Shown here piece after piece: positions 23,061-36,713 of a DNA stretch of 64,000 nt; position 1 is the first letter of the stretch, and each line of letters starts with the position of its first letter. The notes beneath the pieces were generated by a model that searched no databases, was not told the DNA's origin, and worked only from the letters and a program-made list of their open reading frames with translations. This DNA comes from Undaria pinnatifida (taxonomy: Eukaryota > Sar > Phaeophyceae > Laminariales > Alariaceae). Location of the stretch: assembly GCA_012845835.1 (NCBI GenBank), contig JABAKD010000025.1:10609264-10673263 (forward strand). The letters run 5' to 3'. Made by a program: the position numbers and the translations under genes.

Positions 23061-26000
23061 GTAATCGCTCTGGGGCTGTTTCCCGGTTCCGACGGGAAAT
23101 CTCTACGCCAAGACAGGAGTGATCACGGCCCAACTGGAGGCGTGGATGCGGCGGAATCGCTCTCGAACAACACCTTGGACAGCAATGGCTCGCGTCGTCT
23201 TCAAAGGCGCAATCGTCCTGTAACAGATGATGCCCTCGATGTCAACGGAACGGTGAGTACCGACACTCTGTTGATGCGTAGATTACTATCAACGCGATTG
23301 TAGGGTTTGGTTCCGGCTGGAATTTACCGTCTAAAACGGATACCTCAATAGCATGGAAACTGACCACGTTAGGCGCACGTTCGCTCCTTAGTACAATTTG
23401 TTGACAATACAGCCAAACCTGGCCGTGGACTTACTCGTCAATACCTCCTCGATAACACATCGTCAACACGTTTTTCGACCATACCTGATAGGCATTAGTC
23501 AATGCGACACAAAACGAAACTATTGCAAAGCATGCCTCGGTTAGCACCTCACCGGTAAATCAACTGGCAGTTCGCGCCACAGCCTCTCTTTGCGCGGTAG
23601 CGACGGCTGCAGGCATGCACGACTTATGTCGCGAAATGTACAGAACTGACGTTTATTGTTCTGGCGGTCATCACATCCGTTTACGTGCGCCGCACAGCCT
23701 GAGGAGAGAGCTGCCAACGTGCTGACTCAGCGGACCGATTGGGCTGAGACCGAGTTCGCAGCGTCAGAGGGGACGCTACACGTCAACAACGGAGACCGCT
23801 CCTCCGCCGCCACGTTCCACAAGTCGCTGCCCCACGACAGCCTTGGACAGGTAAAACCCCCTGTGTGTGTTAAATATTTCTGTTGTGAAAATTGAGAGAG
23901 TAACCCTGCGCAGCTTGCACATTAAAAAAGTCTGGCCAGTATATCCTACCTACTGTAGGAGATCCGCATGTAGGCACAGTACCTAGAAGCAACGGGCAAG
24001 GTGTGGCGAACGGCGGTAGGAGGTTCACGTTTGCACCCCAAGGTCTCTGACTGTTTTTGCCCCCATTTGTACGTGACCACTCCACGAAGACACAAAACCA
24101 TGCCCCGTGTATGTGTTCTACAGACGTATGTGTAATACGCTTCACGAATGTGATTATCCAGCTAGCCCCAATGTTGGGTCATAGTTTCCGCACCGTGTAT
24201 CCTATTTCTTGACGTGGCCGTTCCTACCTGCCGCGCTCTAGGTGGACAGCGATGCCTTCGACGCCCTGATCGAGTGTGTTTCCGAAGGCGACTTCGACAC
24301 ATGCGAGAACGTGCCGGCCGGAGACGAGGACGGCTTCCTGGTCAATCCTCTTGGAGGCCTCGCGACCAACATGGCTGGACCGGCCAGGTACTATTGTGGT
24401 CGGTACCATGCACCCTCAAATAAGCAGGTTTTAACCACCTCGATCATCCTAGTTTGAAGAAGTGGATGCAGGAACACCCTGCCTGTAGTGTTGATGTATC
24501 TAGAAACTTCCAACTAGAGACATATGATCCCTGAGCGTAAACGGGGTTGGTCTCAAATATCTCCCTGCTAAACACAACAGCGAGAGACGTTGTGACTCCA
24601 GCTGTCATTGACGCCAAACGAGGTGGTCATCAACACCGGTAACCAACACGTTGTAGTCATGCACATTTTTGTCGTGCATAGCGACCTTGCAGCTGCACGA
24701 CGAACGATGCGGTCCGCCTCAAGGCGTGCCATGTTTCATTTCCCGGTGTGTGGACTTTGACGGGGCAGCCCCTTTAAGGCATTGAACGCCTCTTGTGACG
24801 GCCAAGACGTTTTTTTATCGGACATGGCATTAGCCCGCACAAACCTCTGTGTGTTATCGTTTCCCAACGCCTGACCTCCTCCTTCTTGCGTGTTGTTTCT
24901 GTTGGTTTGTTTCCTTCCTGTCCTCTCGCGTCGGTCACTCTTCCTTTCAATCCGTGCTTTCTGGCTCGTATCGTGCCTGTTCTCGTCTGGTTCATTCCAT
25001 CCGGCGGTCTGACGAACTCGACGACCCTGGTGACTTCGCTTGCCGCGTCACGGACATCTTCCTCTGCACAACGACACCGACGATATCCATGGTTGGCAAC
25101 GAATATTGTACGAAAAAATGTTCGAATTTCCCGTCTCTTCATCTCGCCGTTGGGCCCTGGCTATCCATGAACGGCCGGATTTCGTAACAGCTCTGCCTTG
25201 ACAATCCCTAGTGCTTCGGCCATCAACTCCGAGGACCTGGTAAGTTGTGGATGTTGGGCAGTTCTGGCACGGTAGCTGTTATATTCTGAGGTGTATTCTG
25301 ATGCGACTCTGCCACTTGCATCTCGTGGGGTGCTTTGAGCAGACGTCGTCTATAGCTCGCGTTTCATATTTTTTGGGAGACGTAGAACTTGTCTCGTTGC
25401 CGTTGCCCTTATCGCACGAATGTGTCCGACAGAGGGTCAGGCTCGACGAGGACTAGCGCTGTTTGCTATTTGGCTGGTGGGCCAGATCAACCGAGGAGCT
25501 GCTCCACATTCTTTATGTTGCCAAATAAATTTGTGGTTTACAAAAGTGTTTTTGGCAAACATAGACGACGGAACTGTCCGTGGTGTCAACAGATGAACTG
25601 ATTAATACGGTACAAGTTATTGCCGAAAAGAGGTATAACTGTGTGGGATGTAGAGCTTCTTTAGTGAGGAGCCCCTGAATGTTGAGGTTCATCCTTGTCA
25701 AAACATGGGTCGTTGGATGCCTTCTGAGAGTGCCCTGGATGGAACGTATCTTCACGATTCCGCCTCAGGCCGCTCAAATGGCGGAGCTGTACTGGATGGC
25801 CTTGACAAGGGACGTGCCTTTCTCCAAGTACGGTGAAGACGAGGCAACCGTGGCAGCAGCAGGTACCTCAACTATATTTCGTATGCCCATGGCGGAATGA
25901 TACACGAGACTACAGTTCAATATACGGCGTAATGTCAACACTTTCGTCACAAATGCGGACTTCCAGCCTCGAAGCCCTTAAAGTGAAGAAGCTACGTCTT

Positions 26001-29000
26001 GGTTGCCCTTTCTTACTTGATACATATATGACAATGGGAGATAGGAGTTCCGGAAATATGTCGGTGTTGTCGTATCAGGATACTGGGATGTCGGAGATCT
26101 GTCCCGTCTAACTCGCCGCATTTCTTTATCTCCGAGGCGCCTTCCTTCTTGGTACTCGAGATGAGGTAGAGGATGTATGTGTGGTACTCGTGAGAAGCTG
26201 AATAATATTTATCTAGGCGCTCTATTTGGCAACCCGTTAAGTTCCCCACCGCGCTTGATATTGCCTGTGCGGTAGCGGCACCCTGCAACGCTCCTAGGAG
26301 TCGGGAAGCACCACCCGATGGCGGCAGATTGATCCCGTGGTTGTACATCTCGACTATTCGAGCAGTGTGGGCTCGGAAAGCCGAATTCCGTCCTGAGTGC
26401 ATTCACGTCCAACATATTCCCACGTGTCTTTATGGATGAGATGCCTTTTTAGGCTGTGGTCAATGCTACTCTGCGGTGTACGGGAGCCAAGGTCAGCGTT
26501 GCTGTCATGTGTTCTTACGAGTCGTTCGACAAGCCTAACATATCGCGAATGTCAGGCGTTGCCATTTTGATAAACAACCCTGTTTCGTGTACCATCTTGA
26601 CCAAGGACGGTTGTTGTCGGGGTAAAACGATTTGAACCTTGTATGCGTTTGACAGACAACTTGGCCACGATGCCGGGTTTCGCCAACATGAACGGGGTGG
26701 CGGTCGGAAGCAATGGCAAAGCGGATCCGCAGTCGCAGCTGTTCCGGTCTTCTGCGGTTGGTGTCGAGACAGGACCCTTCATTTCTCAGGTACAGTGTAG
26801 CAGCTTGTTCATGATGGGCTCGTTTTTCAAACCTTCCCCCACCCCTGATAATCTTGTTCGAGTACTATGTTACTTCGTTGTTCGAGGTTGTCGTTGTGAT
26901 TCCATGAGACGGTTCGTATGTCACTCACCGTAAGAGTTGAATCTGATAAATGAAAAGGATAACGTCGCGGCAGACCACCAACGCTAAGGTGCGGGCATCG
27001 GCGCCAGCGTTCATTTCGCTATGGTATATTGCCATGCCGGACAAACCCGTGCTGGTGGTCCAAGTTGGGCTACTGTGATAATATCCTCTTTCGTCATGTA
27101 TGTATTTGGATTTCAGGCGTACAGGTGTACCGCGCTAAGTATCATCTCCCCTCGATCATTCGCCCGTTGCCCATGTACTTGCGCTGGAACAGCTACTGGT
27201 GAAGGACTTCACTATTGACTCCATCACGGTATCGCCTCAGCAGACGACCTTTGCGTCCGGAGTGGACTACATGGTCGACTACGACGAATGGCTTCGCATA
27301 CAGGTTAGTCGGAGCACATGAAACATATAACGACCGGAAATATTCTGCGTGTGCACCGACGACAATTATTGGCACGGGAACTGGACATGGAAGGGGAGGA
27401 AGGCAAGGGACGAAATCCTCTAGCTCCGTCAATGTATCTGATAATATTGGCGTCCTGTGGCAACTGTCGAACAATCTAAAATTCTCAGAACATCGATTGG
27501 TTCCTTTGTGGGCATTCACACAACTCGATTGGTCGTGGTTGGGGCGTAACCGCGCTGTTTTTTGCAAGCACGCGATTCGTCCCTGTCTTACGTCCCTGCA
27601 TCCGTATGAGAGCACCGTCAGCACACTGTCGTTTCGTATTTAGTGTTCCTCAAGTGAACAAACATTGGTGCAACATGGCGCTTGGTGTGTACCATGCACA
27701 TCAGATATCGTGCGCCGGCACCCTTCCGCAATTTTCTCTCCAATCAATATAATCGCAAGCACTTTACCCGTGAACAACAAGATGATATATAGACGTGTGA
27801 ATATTAATTGAGGCGCATTGTGACGATCGGCATTGGCAGTAGTGCGCCCTTTGTCTGGTGGTCTGCCTGTCGGCCGTACCATTGTGCCCGCTCTAGTCTC
27901 GTTGAGTTGTCCTCTCACTTAAGCCTGAAACCCTTTCTTGATCCCTCGGCGGTTTTCTCAGAACGGTGGCAAGCCGGACTCCCCGGAGGAGGAAGATTCT
28001 GTTAAGCGGTACATCCGCAACTCCCGCGACCTTTCGAGGCTTGTAGTCACCGACACCATCAATACGTGAGTGCTCTACGGTGGTTTCGCTGCATTTGCGT
28101 CTCCTGAGCTGCGGGATAGTCTCTCTTCCTCAAGGGTGTTTGTCGTCGTTTGAGATGTCGCGGCAGACACCATCACCATTGTCTGGCGAGAAATGTCCAC
28201 ATACCTAATAATAAATTAGCGATACCCAACGTTCCCCAGGCGTCATTTCCATTCACCTGCGCAGGTGACTGAGAGTTCACGACGACACACACGCTTGTGC
28301 CTGACATTTAGTAACAGGACGTTAATGCTATGCTGTGCTTCGTTGGGCCGCGATGAATATTTGACCATGTGACCAACATTCTCGATTGTCAGGGAGGCGT
28401 ACCGAGCCGCACTGATTCTTATCGAAGAAGGAGCCATCAGCCGTCCTGGCTTCAACGGTCCGTACGACGAGAGCGGCCGCCAGGTTGGCTTTGTCAACTA
28501 CGGCGTGTCTCACGTTATGAGGATCATCGGAAACGCCGAGCTGGCCATGCGATCCTCGTGGTACCAGAAGTGGAACGTGCACCTATTCGCTCGCCCAGAG
28601 GTGAGATTTCAGTAACGAGCCGAACTTGTCTGACGATGTACAACGAAGGGCTTGGCAGACGGAAAGCGCCCCTCCCGCAATGTGTGTATATATCGGAACA
28701 GGATTGTCTTTGGTTACCAGGACTGGTTCAGCGTTTCGCATCAGTCCTCGAACTGTCTAGCCCTTTCAACCGAGCATCCATTGGTTGATGATCTCCCTGG
28801 GTGTGATATACGTTAGCGAGGCGATCCATTGTCGATTTAACGGTTCCCATTCCCGCCAAATGTCTTCCCACTCATTCGCGTTCTGCCGATGTTGTTGGAT
28901 CGTTGGGCGTCACAGGCCGTTGCTGGAACCCTCCACAATGTCATCTACGGCGATCTTGACGTAGAATTCGACGAGTCGCTCCTCAACAACAGCGAGTTGC

Positions 29001-31269
29001 TCAGGAGGGTGCGGGACCGGAATGTAGAGATCAACGGAAGGAGGGGAAGACGCGGACGCACCTACCTCCTGCCAATGGTGAGAACTGTCCCTACGGAAAT
29101 CAGAGTGGTACGTGAAATAGGTGCCGGGCAGGTTGAGATGCACATGGCGACTCACGCGGCGGTTTAAAAGGCACCACCGCGAGATGGAAATGCGCCCGCG
29201 TTTCCCTCTGTTGAATATACCCGGTGTGGTGTGACTGTGCTGATCTTGTTCACCACGACGTCCATCAGTTGCAGCACGCGCTCGGAGTGGCGAATGTCTC
29301 CACAATTTATCCGCTCAAATGTAATTTTAGGGTAATCTCAAAGCGCCTAGACACCTTCTCGCACTCACGCTTCGTCCCAAACATGAATTCGTGCATGCCC
29401 GCATGCATATCTTGCCTGAACAGCTACAGGATGAAACGTTTGCATCGTGTTTGACAGCTGTATTATAGGAAGAGTTTTAGAACAACAACAATAACGCCTC
29501 CACTAAACCGCTTATGAAGCACGAACGCGTTCGCAGTCTCATTACGAGAACTAGTTTTTGCGGAGCGGTATGATATGCCGTTTAGCAAGGTACGTGTGAA
29601 GGATACGTCTATATATTTAATGAGTAGGAGCCTTGGCCAGATTAGCATCCGTGCGCACACCTATCCTAATTGTTCTGGAATTATGTATTTGGTTCCACAG
29701 GCGGTCAACGAGGGGTCGCCAACTCACCCATCGTACCCGTCTGGCCACGCGGTTCAAAACGGCGCCTTCGCGACGGTGCTAAAGGTGAGATGAAGATGAC
29801 ACCCATGCTGGTCGCTGATACCTAGAACCACGGCCGCCATGTCAGACTGGCGTCAGGATGTGACTATGAGTGGTCGAACTTAGCCCCGTATACCCCATGG
29901 GAGATATTTCACGAACACATTGAGAAATCTCCGCCTCGAGGCCTTGGTCATTGCCAATGAAATTGGGCGGAGTTAGATTAGAAACATGTCGGTTTCCACC
30001 TAAACGTTCCACACCAACCCTCTCAAGTGTGTCTCCTCGGCAAGGCCGTGGCCAAGTACCTTGAGATTGCCGTGTACTAACAAACCGTGTACTCGAGCGT
30101 TTTGTATTTCGAACGTACTGTTCTGTTACGTTGTAAACGTATCGTGAACTGCTCACCCACGCGTTCTTTGTCCAAACTCGTTTTGTTCACCACAAGGGTA
30201 GTTCTGGGATGCACTGCAACCTCTCTAAACGTACGTCAATCGTTTGCGACGTTGCGACGTTAACTTGCTGGAGAGTACACATCTTGTCTGTTTGTGGCTA
30301 CACGACAGCTTAGTCCGTTCCTGCCATCGTACAACTACAACAGGCCGCGGGGGCCACCAACCCTGTGCCGTGAGCCGTAACCAAGACGACGCATATACTC
30401 TTCCGTTAGACGTCCAGGTCAACATTTCCCTAACAGCTGCTCCAAATCACCACCGTTTACCTCAGGCCCTTGTTGGACTGGAGAGGGGCGCTTCGTGCTT
30501 CGATGACCCCGTGCTTCCCGACGATGAAGGGTTGAACCTTCTTCCCTACGCCGGCAGAGACTGTCTGACGTACGAGGGAGAAATCAACAAAATGGCGGTC
30601 AACGTCGCATTCGGCAGGTACAGCAAGCACGGAAAACGTATGCATGAGTACTAGTGCGAAGAACGGACAACTGCGCCTCGGCCACGTCTCGCAACTTCAG
30701 ATGCGGCGAAACACAGTGTGTGAAGTGCGTCTTGCGTCAACGTACCCACGACCTGCATTGTTCTTGCTCGTGCCTTGCTGTGCTATGATTCCCAGGCAAA
30801 TGTGCGGCGTTCACTGGAGGATCGACGGCCAGGAAGGGTTGACCCTAGGGGAGACGGTCGCTGTGCGGATTCTGCAGCAGGTGAAATTACGCATCAATGA
30901 TGTTCTCTGTCTGAACACGTATGGACGGCACTCCCTGTGTGAACCGTATTTCCACGTCTCTCCCTGAATCATGAAGCCAATTTAAAGGAATACCGAACCG
31001 GGAAGGGTCGACTGCAGCAATGATGATTGACACCACGTTGGAGGCAGATATGATCGACTCTACACTGGTGAGGTACGTGTATGCTGACCCTCCCATGGCT
31101 GGTTTTTGTTTATCTTCGTTTTCAGGAGGCTGTGGCGTTCCCAGAGAACGAGCCCTACGAGTTCCGTCTCATGAAAGGCGAGACGATCAGGCTCGAAACA
31201 GACGGGTCTTTCTTCGTGAACAACAAGAGGTGCAGCGGAGAGGCGTTCATAGGGGCTGACCAGTGTTAA
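23055..31269 (+). CDS. vHPO: Vanadium-dependent haloperoxidase, copy 2 (14 exons, damaged signal-peptide start)
   Basis: Exons: 23055-23252, 23698-23850, 24242-24387, 25191-25239, 25769-25862, 26656-26789, 27193-27303, 27962-28065, 28393-28600, 28916-29077, 29701-29784, 30466-30617, 30796-30880, 31126-31269 (TAA). Exon lengths 2-14 and all splice phases equal those of copies 1 and 3, and the catalytic set is intact (K in WYQKW, R in ARPE, PSGH, R in AFGR, H in GVHW). Oddity: the ATG homologous to the other copies lies at 23023, but a CCCC run near 23045 carries two extra bases, so that frame ends after 13 codons. The next in-frame ATG, at 23055, gives 607 residues beginning MAVIALGLFPG and loses the first ten residues, including the positive n-region. 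The product may be poorly secreted, or an upstream exon or sequencing error may be involved. The rest shows no sign of decay. Confidence 0.88.
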
Positions 31270-32861
31270 CCAAACGGGGCGCCAGCGTTCGTTGTAGCAT
31301 GTGGATGGCTTGAACCGCAGTAGTGTATTGATTGCATAGACGATTTCCGCCAAATGCGCGCGGGTTATTGCCACGTATTGTTCAAACAACAGACGATGGT
31401 AAAACGCCATGCATCAGCGGTTTAGTGGTAATTTCATATGTCGACTGGTCATGTTTGGTTGCTGTCTGTATACACCCCGATAAGCAAACAACCGCCGTCG
31501 CGTACCCAGAACAAATGAAAGACCTCTGAGCGATCATGCGCAGCACATCGAAGGCCGTCGTGGTGTAGTGTTCCTGTGAACATTACACTAGAGAAGGAAC
31601 CTTAAGGACGGAGGTGTTCGGCAGGAAGCCATCAATATCATTCCTGCTTGTGAAGTCTCTTCAAACGCAATGTTAGCATTGATACTCCAAGGCATCTGTT
31701 TTTTCTGGATGTAATGCACACGTAGCGGGGGGAGGGACGGGTGGAGCAGTGGAAGGATGTTCCATTTGCGTTTGTGCAAGAAGTTGTTACTGCAATGTTG
31801 TAGTGGTCGCTGCGAGCGTGCGCGGTACGCAACGCACGTCGAGTCTTCGGCACATGCAGTCAACACCGTGTACTACCGTTCGTCGCACAATTCGGTATAT
31901 ATGTGTGTCCGCAGCTGTGAAATGCTCCGGATTATGGCTGCCTCCAGATAATCACGGTTGGCTCGATCCTTTGAAGATGCGATGCATTGCGTTGGGTGTG
32001 ACTGGCCCCGTCTGCCGAGATATAGAACGCAAAGTATTGTGTCGATTTTAGTTGCCTCGTGTATTGTTCGTCGAAACTCTTCCATCACCTCCATTGGGGA
32101 ACGGTGGTGGCACTCCGTAAAGAAGAGGACAGTTTCGTGCGCCTTTGACTTCGGCCATGTTGATACCCAGAAGCTTGGGATGGGTCAGAGTGGCCCCGAG
32201 ATCTATGTAGCCACGTATGTTCGGCTGTCCTGATGAAGGTTCTTCCCCAGCCAAGGGTTCTCTTCCATGGGTGTTCCGTGGTTACCTTTTTTTGAAATGT
32301 TGTTTGGGTTGATCTTCGGCGCGGATGGTCGCGCTTGATACAGCCCGATACGCGAAACGGGGGCTGCGTCACGCCGTCACCTATATTTCGCCTTGTTCTG
32401 GACAACGCCGCCGTTAAAGGGGAGAGAAGCGGTTTGCAAGCATAGCCATCTAGCATAGAGGGAAGGGGTTGAGTACATCGATTGGAGTGTTTGTTCGAGC
32501 TTGTATACACACTTGATTAAACACACGGAGCAAGCGTTCGCTGCTCGGGGGGGCATTAGCCATACAAATGTTTGACTATGTACAGTCTGCGCGTTTCATC
32601 TTGGGTTTTTGTTGTGGGATGTATGGTACGATATTTCTCAGCGGAGTGCAGTATGTGTAGCACTACATACGGTGGAACCAGCGGTTAGATTCGTTCGGTT
32701 GCAATTCCCGAACCTGCTCACGGTTTTCGCTGGAAAATATACCTATCAAGCAGCAGACCGATCGTTGGGCGTCACGGTCATTATCTTTGGTAATGATATA
32801 CATATTTCCAATCGTATGAGGTCGTACCGCTCAACCTGCCACGTCGGTTATGAGTGCTACT
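31270..32861. other. 3' flank of copy 2, no gene seen
   Basis: Aligned with the unit 1 flank from 12040. Probably contains the 3' UTR. Frames at 31958-32233 and elsewhere are not open in the other units. Confidence 0.5.
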
Positions 32862-33064
32862 TTTTTTTTTTTTTTTTTTTTTTTATCCTCCGGCGGATGG
32901 GGAAAAATAAAGCGTTAGCTCACCACACTTCCGCGTATTTTCATACATACGCGTCGTGTGACGATTTAACTCAGTTGCTTTCGCAGCCCAACGCTAGCTG
33001 GCGCACCCTTCGAGTCCCATTGAAGGTATAAAGTAGGCTGTCCCTATCAGTGGTCTTCGTTACA
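32862..33064 (-). mobile_element. SINE-like retroposon, poly(A) on the minus strand
   Basis: A 203-bp insert beginning with a run of about 23 T (poly(A) on the minus strand), flanked by ATGAGTGCTACT at 32850-32861 and 33065-33076. Unit 1 holds the empty site (ATGAGCACTGCTGTAG near 13603). On the minus strand the 3' end, just before the poly(A), is an ATCCGCCGGAGGAT hairpin. A long TSD plus poly(A) indicates target-primed retroposition by a LINE-type machinery. The source RNA is not recognised, and no convincing A/B box was found. Confidence 0.8.
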
Positions 33065-33076
33065 ATGAGTGCTACT

Positions 33077-34732
33077 GTAGTATCGCCTTGGAAGCTTTCG
33101 TTGTTCTGGAAGGAATCAGGCATATGTATGAACATTTATCAGTGTTGTAACAGCCTGGTGTGTTCTATATCGGCTTCTCTTCGTGCAATTTATGTTTCAG
33201 CAGTGCGGCATGCACGGCGCAGTTAACTGCTATTATTGCGCTTCCCAGACGTCAAAAATCCAATCATGATTTCAAGCCAAGGGCGTCGTATTTGGTTTTG
33301 GTGTGATCGTCGTTGGTTGAAATTCCCATTGTGGATTTTGTGTGGCCCACGTGCGCGAGGCCAAATACGCATCCATCGTATTTTACAGCAAATAGTTAAG
33401 CCGTTTGTCGGAGTGGTAATTTCCAGATTTTGAATGAAGACTTTCAAACGTACGCTTGGCTCCTCGCACCGCAGGCCAGTCTCGATATTGATCCGTCGCA
33501 CATTTGCTGCGGTAACGTCGATCTTCCACCGGTGACACTATCCGTTCCCAGAACAAAACGGCCCGAAAAATTTAATCGAAACGTTTATTGATGGTACAGT
33601 GTGGACCACTAAACCGGTCGAACTCACAGGTTTCACAATTTGAAATGGTTTTCATTAAAACTTTCAAACGTGAACTATGCTTTCTTAAAAATTGCGTTCA
33701 TGATGTCCATTCACACACATAGCCGGATTCGACATCGTCATAGAACCCTCGAGTTTACCTTCAAAGGACCCGACCTCAGATATATGGCAACCACCCGTTG
33801 CGTCACACTTCTGCTTCGCACTCGAGATATCTTGCAGCAGGAGGTCGAGGGGGTGTAAGCGAGGTTTATTCCTTGCATACGCGGTATTTCGTGTGGTATA
33901 TGGACAAATTATGTGTATATGTTCGTAAATATTCGGAGCATGCATGCATTTGTATACCAGCTACTGTAATTTGTGCCATGTATGGTACCCTATGAAGAAT
34001 CTAGTACTTGCAGTCTGCCTGATACGCAGGAGGTCCAAGTAGTCCACGAAAGGGCGTGTGTTTCACGCGTAAATGTACGAGCAATGCAGGAGAGTTTCGT
34101 ATTGGGAAATGGGGGTATACTATGGGATGTAGGTAATAAGTTAAGGTGGTTTGCTGTCAGGATCAGTCACCCCGGTGGAAGCATGTCTGTTTCGGTGATG
34201 GTTTGGTTGTGCATTGATTACGATGGGAAACGCCCGCTCTGTTTTCCTTTTTTTACTCTTTGTTGTTTTTAGTTCACGTTTACTTCTTAATCTTCTCCAG
34301 AATACAACTCTTTTTCTACTCTGTATTTCCCGTTTGTTCTCTCCTCTACTCCTCAGCCTGATCCCACGTTCCACGGCCTGATCGAACGGACTTCATAACC
34401 CTGATCACCCCACAGCACTACAGCGATCCTTCAAGCTAGCATGATGAGGAAATGATCTCAACACCGGTTAGCTTGGGTCTCGCGGTAGGCCGAAGGGAGC
34501 CAGAGCAGACCATCAGATGAGGCAGACGAACATCATGTAGAAACCTATTTTGTATCCATTTTACCGTACAGTCTTCGTACACGGGCACAGCACACACTCT
34601 AACAACAACACTGGCCCGGTTGGAACAATTCATCCAATATGAAAGACTGTGGAGCCGTCAGACATTCCAAACATACCAAGAACTCCTCGTCATCGGGGAT
34701 TAAAATGAATCATCAACCATTGCCGGAGATCA
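33077..34732. other. Unit 2 distal 3' flank
   Basis: Homologous to unit 1 from about 13610 onward, without the LTR and TIR insertions. It provides the empty sites for both (about 33787-33800 and 34250-34270). No gene seen. Confidence 0.5.
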
Positions 34733-35042
34733 TATAGTCTAGAGTATCTTTTCTTCTTCTTTTCTTTTCTCATACCTTCACTTTCCGGCTTTTAGACAAG
34801 CCGTGTGGTCACAGATGTAGTCCCTTCTCCCCCTCGGTTCTTGCCTTGAATTTTTGTCACGCATAGGATTTAGCAACCCCACTGCTCGTCGACGTTTGAT
34901 CGAGTGTTGCCAACTCGCGCCCTCGCGCTTCCCGCAAGTCCATCTGTGCGCAAAGAAAAGTCCCCACGAATTCGTACGAGTGTGCACTCGGCGCGGCTCA
35001 AACTCACAAAACTGACCAAGTATACCAGACTCGAGGATAACC
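34733..35042. mobile_element. Unclassified insertion in unit 2 (about 310 bp)
   Basis: Unit 1 reads through as AATCATATGCAGTTACAT near 16697, whereas unit 2 has GATCATAT, then about 310 bp of unique sequence, then ATGCAGTTCCAT near 35044. The repeated AT or ATAT at the edges may be target duplication. No inverted ends or coding frame are clear; it could also be a deletion in unit 1. Confidence 0.4.
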
Positions 35043-35189
35043 TGATGCAGTTCCATTTACATGAGTTGTTGAAAGTAACCGTTGGATCCACATGTATGAT
35101 CGTTCAGTTGGGTTCGGCTTCGCCCGTTCGTGCTCCCCATGACTCCGGCAGTTGCGGAAGAACGTTAAGTTTATAGTACGTAGTCAAAA

Positions 35190-36560
35190 ATATTATAAAA
35201 GTGAAAATACACTCCAGCTCTGTGAGATCGAACATTTTGTCGAAACTCATCTTTGCGAGCTGTGTGCGATACTCCGATCGCGCGTGTTACGGGTTGTGTG
35301 TCCTCATTAAGGATATAGGTCGGCGACTCCCCCTGCAGCTACAGTATAGCTATCAGGGTCAACAGGGTGATTTTAGTCAGTCTGTGCGCGGAAACTATAA
35401 AACCCGTTTCTGAGAGGGACAAAATCTGACAGCCGTGGAGGGAAATGTATCCTTTTATCAAGTGAATCTTGTAAGTCGAATAACCGGTGAGGGGTGGGGG
35501 GCGGAGTTTTGAAGGACGTGGCCCAGGGGCCTGTTTATGATCAAAAGCGAGCGGGTTTGGAGTGGGGGGGGGGGGCAGGGGGTTGGGGCGGGGGTGGGGC
35601 GTGTGGGGCAGCTCAATATGTGCGTGGAAACTATACATTTTTTTGAGGGGATAAATGTGACGGTTTTGGAAATAATGCATCAGTTTATCATGTATATCCT
35701 GGGGTAAGTCGTACAATCAGTGAGTAGAGAGAAGGTGGAGTGTTCGAGGGGGTGGGGTTGGGATGGGTTGGGGGGGGGGGAAGGTGGGGGGTGGGGGCGG
35801 GGGGGGGGGCGGGGGAGGGGGCGGGGGGGGGGCGGGGGAAAGGAAGGGTTTTAGGTGAGGGGGTTGTTACACGTGTGGTGCTAGGTCTAGGCGATGGTGT
35901 GGGTGATGGGGAAGAAGGGGGCGCTCGGGGCGGGGGGGGGGGGGGAAGCAGCGGCATGGATGGCTCTCGAAAGATAATGAGGTGATATCCTGTGCGTGAA
36001 GTGTTTATTAATGTGGCGGATTTTGATATTTGGTGGGGCGTTTGAGTAAGGGAGAGCAAGAGGGGAGGGGGGGGGGGGGGGGGGGATTTTTTTCGGAGGT
36101 TTAGGTCACAAAAATATTCAAATACACTTCGGCTGTGAGATCAAATATATGTAGCAGCTTGTTATACGCGTGGTGCTAGGTCTAGGCGAACGTGCAGGTG
36201 GTCGGAAAAGAGGGGGCGTTGGAGGGGGGGGGGGGGGGGGGGGGAAGGTCTTTAGGTGAGGGGTTTGTTATACGTGTGGTGCTAGGTCTAGGCGATGGTG
36301 CGGGTGATGGGGAAGGAGGGGGCGTTCGAGGCGGGGGGGGGGGGGGGCACACCTCGGCATGGATGGCTCTCGAAAGATAATGAGGTGATATCTTGTGCGT
36401 GAAGTGGTTATTAATGTGGCGGATTTCGATATTTGGGGGGGCGTTTGAGTAAGGGAGAGCAAGAGGGGGAGGGGGGGGGGGGGGGGGGGAGATTTTTTAG
36501 GAGGTTTAGGTCACAAATAATTTTCAAATACACTTCGGCTGTGGGATCAAAGATATGTAT
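35190..36560 (+). repeat. Dispersed repeat block with G-run modules, unit 2 end
   Basis: Begins with the family core (CACTCCAGCTCTGTGAGATC). Then come two to three partial tandem copies of a module: GTGCTAGGTCTAGGCGATGG, a G run, GGATGGCTCTCGAAAGATAA, GGCGTTTGAGTAAGGGAGAG, another G run and GGAGGTTTAGGTCACAAA. Copies lie at about 35870-36135 and 36250-36535, with a partial one near 36165. Absent from unit 1. The G runs reach 20 or more bases. Confidence 0.7.
35550..36490 (+). repeat. G-rich tracts with quadruplex potential
   Basis: Multiple G runs of 9-22 bases on the plus strand (about 35564-35576, 35769-35840, 35931-35944, 36066-36085, 36222-36244, 36332-36347, 36468-36490). Open frames here encode only Gly/Arg low complexity and are not genes. 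Confidence 0.8.
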
Positions 36561-36659
36561 TATATATTTCATTACCAACCAGGTAATATGTTATACACTG
36601 TATGCTGCACACAATAAAAAACTAATAATCGTGGTACGAAAAAATATTTGTAATATCAT

Positions 36660-36673
36660 CAACAAAAACAACG

Positions 36674-36713
<40 letters not shown>
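36660..36713. repeat. (CAA)n microsatellite at the unit 2 / unit 3 junction
   Basis: About 17 CAA repeats, equivalent in position to the array at 17303-17443. Confidence 0.9.

Noticed and set aside
35740-36059. Gly-rich (plus) and Pro-rich (minus) frames
   Set aside because: Produced by G runs; composition only, no conserved protein.
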